The notes under the pieces: model-generated
Database searches by the model: none
Told to the model about the DNA's origin: nothing
Seen by the model: the letters and a program-made list of their open reading frames with translations, nothing else
Assembly (NCBI GenBank): GCA_029821215.1
Contig: JALGTV010000041.1
Coordinates: forward strand, 1-18,154
Reading direction: 5' to 3'
Source: Candidatus Zipacnadia bacterium
GTDB lineage: Bacteria > Armatimonadota > Zipacnadia > Zipacnadales > Zipacnadaceae
Length of the DNA: 18,154 nt
Part shown: in pieces, positions 15,591 through 18,154 of the stretch
How positions within the stretch are numbered: position 1 is the stretch's first letter
Layout: each line of letters starts with the position of its first letter
Translations under genes and position numbers: made by a program

Positions 15591-16394
15591 CTACAGCCGC
15601 ACCGTTATGCCACGGGCAGCCAGCTCTTCTTTGATCTGCCCCACGGTGTACTGGCGGAAGTGGAAAATACTGGCAGCCAGTACCGCATCGGCCTGGCCAG
15701 CGGTCAGCGCCTCGTACATATGGTCAATGTTACCCGCGCCCCCCGAGGCGATAACCGGCACATTAACCTGCTCCGAGATGCGGCGCAGCAGCTCTATATC
15801 ATAGCCAGCCCTGGTCCCATCGGCATCCATGGAAGTGACCAGCAGCTCGCCCGCCCCTCGCTGGGCTGCCTCTACCGCCCACGCCAGGGCATCTACCTCG
15901 GTAGGTTTATGCCCGCCATGGGTCCATACTTTCCACTCAATTTCCTCGTCTGGCGCATAGCCCAGGTCCGAGTCATTCCGGCCCTCACGAGGTACCCGCT
16001 GGGCATCAACCGCCACCACAATACATTGACTGCCAAACCGCTCAGCAGCTTCATTGACCAGGTCGGGATTGTCCACCGCCGCCGTCATAATGGAAATCTT
16101 GTCAGCCCCCGCCTTAAGCACCTGGCGAATGTCATCAATAGTGCGAATGCCGCCCCCTACGGTCAAAGGGATAAAAATGGACTCCGCCGCCCGGCTGACC
16201 ATATTCAGCACAATGTCCCGATCCTCATACGAGGCAGTAATGTCCAGAAAAACCAGCTCATCAGCCCCCTGGCGGTCATATTCTTTCGCTTGCTCCACCG
16301 GGTCACCGGCATCAACGTGCTCAATATACTTAACTCCCTTGACCACCCGCCCCTTATCTACATCCAGACACGGAATAATGCGTTTAGCTAACAT
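15591..16394 (-). CDS. hisF: imidazole glycerol phosphate synthase cyclase subunit HisF
   Basis: HisF is a (beta/alpha)8 barrel that uses ammonia from HisH to convert PRFAR to IGP and AICAR. Catalytic Asp11 (PCLDVD) and Asp130 (VAVDAQ) are both present, as are phosphate-binding loops such as VGGGIR and ASGGAG. At 267 residues it is longer than the usual 250-255. The extra length is an acidic insertion around 134-150 (between DAQRVPREG and WKVWTHGG), next to the HisH-interface face. The normally conserved Asn of the SINTAAV loop is Met103 (SIMTAAV). ATG 16394 follows GAGGTG. It is separated from hisA by the PIN/HTH module, but the toxin stop is only 21 nt away, so read-through from that promoter is expected. 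Confidence 0.97.
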   Translation of the reverse strand: MLAKRIIPCLDVDKGRVVKGVKYIEHVDAGDPVEQAKEYDRQGADELVFLDITASYEDRDIVLNMVSRAAESIFIPLTVGGGIRTIDDIRQVLKAGADKISIMTAAVDNPDLVNEAAERFGSQCIVVAVDAQRVPREGRNDSDLGYAPDEEIEWKVWTHGGHKPTEVDALAWAVEAAQRGAGELLVTSMDADGTRAGYDIELLRRISEQVNVPVIASGGAGNIDHMYEALTAGQADAVLAASIFHFRQYTVGQIKEELAARGITVRL

Positions 16395-16415
16395 GAAAAT
16401 TCACCTCGGTACTCT

Positions 16416-16853
16416 TTACTGCCACTGGTCAACGCCCAGCAGCTTTACCCAATCAAAGTGCAGTTGCGTCTTCCGGGCGAGTTTCCTATCGGCGGTCCAC
16501 AGCTCGCACCCGTGATATTCAGCAACAGCCAGATAGGCAGCGTCCCAGACAGTGATGTTTAGACGTTCGGCCAGGGTGATGCTCTGGTGAGCGACATCAC
16601 GCACAGAGGTCACGTCTGCCGGGAGCTGGTGGAGTATATCCACAGCCGCTTGCGCCTGCTCCATATTGGCCAGGCTCTGTTGCAGCTTATGGTAAGCCAC
16701 GCTGACGCATTCAACGAAGAAACTGTCAGGGACAACTATGTGAGTGCGCCCATTGCCTACATCCGTCTGGATGTGCTTCGCCTGCTGCGAGTTGACCTCC
16801 GGAAAGACCCACTTGGCGGCCACACTGGTGTCCAGACAGATGCGCTCGGGCAT
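16416..16853 (-). CDS. PIN-domain ribonuclease, VapC-like toxin
   Basis: PIN proteins are Mg-dependent RNases; in VapBC-type modules they cut tRNA or rRNA unless held by the partner antitoxin. The 145-residue product has all four acidic active-site residues in the expected spacing: Asp8 (LDTSV), Glu48 (FVECVSVA), Asp104 (VWDAAYLA) and Asp122 (TADRKL). It therefore looks intact and active. The gene starts 3 nt after the stop of the upstream HTH gene, a typical antitoxin-first arrangement with coupled translation. Its target is unknown. A host housekeeping RNase is a less likely alternative given the pairing. Confidence 0.88.
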   Translation of the reverse strand: MPERICLDTSVAAKWVFPEVNSQQAKHIQTDVGNGRTHIVVPDSFFVECVSVAYHKLQQSLANMEQAQAAVDILHQLPADVTSVRDVAHQSITLAERLNITVWDAAYLAVAEYHGCELWTADRKLARKTQLHFDWVKLLGVDQWQ

Positions 16854-16856
16854 GGC

Positions 16857-17198
16857 CTATCGCCCGCCCAGTTGGCGGGAGCGCTGCTCTCGCGCTTCAC
16901 GGATGGCGTCGGCAGAATCGTCGCCCACGCCATATTGCTCATATAGCTCGTGGAAAAGTCTCTCGGCTTGCTTGTGCCATTCCTGCCGAGCGGCTGGCTG
17001 ATCATTAGGAGACTGGGGTTGGGCGAGGGCATCCAAGTCCTGCCGTTTGATCCTGCTGACGCGCGCACCTAACCGATAAAAGCGTAGGCGGCCCTCTTTG
17101 CGCCACCGGTACAGGGTACTAACCGCCACCCCCAGGTACTCAGCCGCCTCCGGAGCAGTGACCCACTGTTTGTCAGTTGGTGCCATGCCACTTTCCAT
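16857..17198 (-). CDS. excisionase-type HTH protein, probable antitoxin of the PIN toxin
   Basis: The 113-residue protein has an excisionase/MerR-like winged HTH at about residues 10-58 (VTAPEAAEYLGVAVSTLYRWR, then RFYRLGARVSRIKRQDLDAL) and a charged helical tail (60-113) ending in DAIREAREQRSRQL, like the toxin-binding tails of VapB-type antitoxins. It most likely neutralises the adjacent PIN nuclease and represses its own promoter. ATG 17198 lies 10 nt after AGGAG (17209-17213); an in-frame ATG at 17186 is an alternative. HTH_17/PIN pairs are known, but the better studied VapB proteins are AbrB or RHH types, so the antitoxin role is inferred from position, tail and operator. Confidence 0.8.
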   Translation of the reverse strand: MESGMAPTDKQWVTAPEAAEYLGVAVSTLYRWRKEGRLRFYRLGARVSRIKRQDLDALAQPQSPNDQPAARQEWHKQAERLFHELYEQYGVGDDSADAIREAREQRSRQLGGR

Positions 17199-17207
17199 CT
17201 TCGTCTA

Positions 17208-17247
17208 TCTCCTATATTCTCCTATATCCTACACTATTCACCTATAA
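17208..17247 (-). repeat. 10-bp phased direct repeats, probable antitoxin operator
   Basis: Four consecutive 10-bp units run upstream of the antitoxin gene, read on the - strand. Two are identical ATATAGGAGA (17208-17217 and 17218-17227). One is degenerate, ATAGTGTAGG (17228-17237), and one is TTATAGGTGA (17238-17247), 8/10 matches. Units fall on the same DNA face about one helical turn apart, overlap the -10 and start region, and include the Shine-Dalgarno AGGAG twice. This is the expected layout for cooperative binding by the HTH protein. Confidence 0.6.
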
Positions 17248-17254
17248 GTGTCAA
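17226..17254 (-). promoter_or_regulatory. sigma70-type promoter of the HTH/PIN module
   Basis: On the - strand TTGACA (17249-17254) is the perfect consensus -35, then 17 nt, then TAGGAT (17226-17231, four of six consensus bases). Predicted start near 17219 gives a leader of about 20 nt with AGGAG. It would drive the HTH and PIN genes and, by read-through, hisF, hisI and the TPR gene. It is the best promoter in the window. Confidence 0.65.
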
Positions 17255-17278
17255 GCGCGCGGGGGCGATTTGGCGCTT
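17253..17278 (-). repeat. inverted repeat at the end of hisA overlapping the -35 box
   Basis: AAGCGC (17273-17278 complement) immediately at the hisA stop pairs with GCGCTT (17253-17258 complement) across a 14-nt loop. The second arm overlaps TTGACA. No T-run follows. It may be a remnant terminator or 3' stem of hisA, or chance in GC-rich DNA. Confidence 0.25.
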
Positions 17279-18002
17279 ATTCCACAGCAACTGATAGCGC
17301 TTCGGATAGCGACAACGTTCCGTCATAAAGGGCCCGGCCGATGATGCAGCCCATTACCCCCAGCGGCTCCAGCTCCTTAAGTGCGCGGATATCGGCGATG
17401 CTGCTTATCCCGCCGGAGGCGATGATGGGGATCCCTACCGCCTTAGCCATAGCGCGCATGGCGGCAATATTAGGCCCGCGCAGCATCCCGTCGGTGGCAA
17501 TATCGGTGCAGATCAATCGCTGCACCCCCAACTGTTCCATCTGTACGGCCAACGCGACCGCGTCCACATCGCTGCTTTCAGTCCAGCCTTCTATCGCTAC
17601 TTTGCCATCGCGGGCATCAATCCCCACGATAATGCGCTCGCCGAACTGGCCTACGGCCTGCTCCAGTTGCGGCCGGTCGTGCAGGGCGGCCGTGCTCATA
17701 ATAGCCCACTGCACCCCCAGGTCCAATACTTGGCCCACATCGGCAGCCGTCCGCAGCCCACCCCCCATTTCCACAGGTATTCTCACTTTTTCCACAATAT
17801 TTTCCACAGCGTCAAGGTTAGCTGTCTGGCCTTTTACCGCCCCATCCAGGTCTACAATGTGGATAACTTCGGCGCCCTGGTCCTCCCATGCTTGCGCCTG
17901 GGCGACTGGATCAGCGGAATACACGGTCTTTTGCCGCATATCCCCCTGCCGCAACCGCACCACCTGCCCCTCCGATAGGTCAATGGCGGGGATGATTATC
18001 AT
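17277..18002 (-). CDS. hisA: ProFAR isomerase HisA
   Basis: HisA, a (beta/alpha)8 barrel, performs the Amadori rearrangement of ProFAR to PRFAR, the substrate of HisHF. The 241-residue product is full length, with catalytic Asp8 (PAIDL) and Asp129 (GIDARDGKV), VEMGGGLR, the TDIATDGMLRGPN loop, ASGGIS and IIGRALYDG. The ATG shares a base with the hisH stop (TAATG), so the two genes are translationally coupled, with GAGGAGG about 12 nt upstream. It is not followed directly by hisF: the HTH/PIN module intervenes after 78 nt. Confidence 0.97.
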   Translation of the reverse strand: MIIIPAIDLSEGQVVRLRQGDMRQKTVYSADPVAQAQAWEDQGAEVIHIVDLDGAVKGQTANLDAVENIVEKVRIPVEMGGGLRTAADVGQVLDLGVQWAIMSTAALHDRPQLEQAVGQFGERIIVGIDARDGKVAIEGWTESSDVDAVALAVQMEQLGVQRLICTDIATDGMLRGPNIAAMRAMAKAVGIPIIASGGISSIADIRALKELEPLGVMGCIIGRALYDGTLSLSEALSVAVE

Positions 18003-18154
18003 TACCCTGACGATGCCTCCTCAACCAACTGCCTGAAGTTGTCCAATATCTTCAGCCCCGTGTCTTGGCTTTTTTCGGGGTGGAACTGGCAGGCAAAGAT
18101 ATTCTCGCGCCAGACCGACGAGCAGAATTCATACCCATAGTCGGTAGTGGTGGC
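18002..18154 (-). CDS. hisH: imidazole glycerol phosphate synthase glutaminase subunit HisH, C-terminal end only
   Basis: HisH is the class I glutamine amidotransferase that feeds ammonia to HisF. Only the last 50 residues are inside the window. They include the catalytic-triad FHPEKSQ (His and Glu) after IFACQ, then GLKILDNF, the usual C-terminal helix. The catalytic Cys lies beyond the window edge. The stop overlaps the hisA start by one base. Confidence 0.95.
   Translation of the reverse strand, partial: ATTTDYGYEFCSSVWRENIFACQFHPEKSQDTGLKILDNFRQLVEEASSG

Noticed and set aside
15570..16391. Plus-strand reading frame of 273 codons opposite hisF
   Set aside because: It is a mirror of the complete, well conserved hisF; no domain or ribosome site supports it.
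17341..18036. Plus-strand reading frame opposite hisA and the end of hisH
   Set aside because: It covers two strongly supported histidine genes and has low-complexity Ser/Thr/Ala composition typical of antisense frames.

Overview
The window is a gene-dense, GC-rich bacterial chromosome segment with very short intergenic gaps. It reads as two blocks. Genes on the + strand fill 1-12274, genes on the - strand fill 12285-18154, and the blocks converge with only 10 bp between stop codons. No tRNA, rRNA, CRISPR array, transposase or integrase is visible. Because mfd, a RicT-type PSP1 protein, MetRS with a fused C-terminal tRNA-binding domain and an unfused HisI occur together, I lean towards a free-living Terrabacteria-type lineage (Firmicutes-like, Armatimonadota or Chloroflexota). 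The secreted carbohydrate-binding-like/barrel protein would suit Armatimonadota, but the lineage is not resolved from sequence alone.

Plus-strand block: the 3' part of a ROK-family sugar kinase (2-772) overlaps mfd (729-4349, transcription-repair coupling factor). Then come ricT (4429-5241, PSP1/Fe-S protein linked to RNase Y) and metG (5390-7363, methionyl-tRNA synthetase). A membrane GAF/HD-GYP putative c-di-GMP phosphodiesterase follows (7514-8977), then a Trm11/TrmG10-like RNA methyltransferase (9039-9851) and a large secreted multidomain protein ending in a glycosidase-like barrel (10001-12274). The 148 nt between ricT and metG hold a nested set of perfect inverted repeats that looks like an undescribed structured mRNA leader. 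A weaker structured leader precedes the HD-GYP gene.

Minus-strand block, read from right to left: the end of hisH, then hisA, a two-gene toxin-antitoxin-like module (excisionase-type HTH protein plus PIN nuclease), hisF, hisI, and a 968-residue exported TPR protein. HisHF makes the imidazole ring, HisA isomerises ProFAR, and HisI opens the PR-AMP ring, so this is a histidine operon. The TA-like module sits between hisA and hisF and has its own sigma70-type promoter (TTGACA-17-TAGGAT). That promoter is overlaid by an array of 10-bp phased repeats that looks like an autoregulatory operator. Junctions are tight: hisH/hisA overlap 1 nt, antitoxin/toxin are 3 nt apart, and hisI/TPR overlap 8 nt.

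The items most worth a second look are the metG leader RNA, the TA module with its phased operator embedded in the his operon, the TPR exported protein translationally coupled to hisI, and several key-residue deviations (HisF Met103, the HD-GYP protein, the barrel of the secreted protein).
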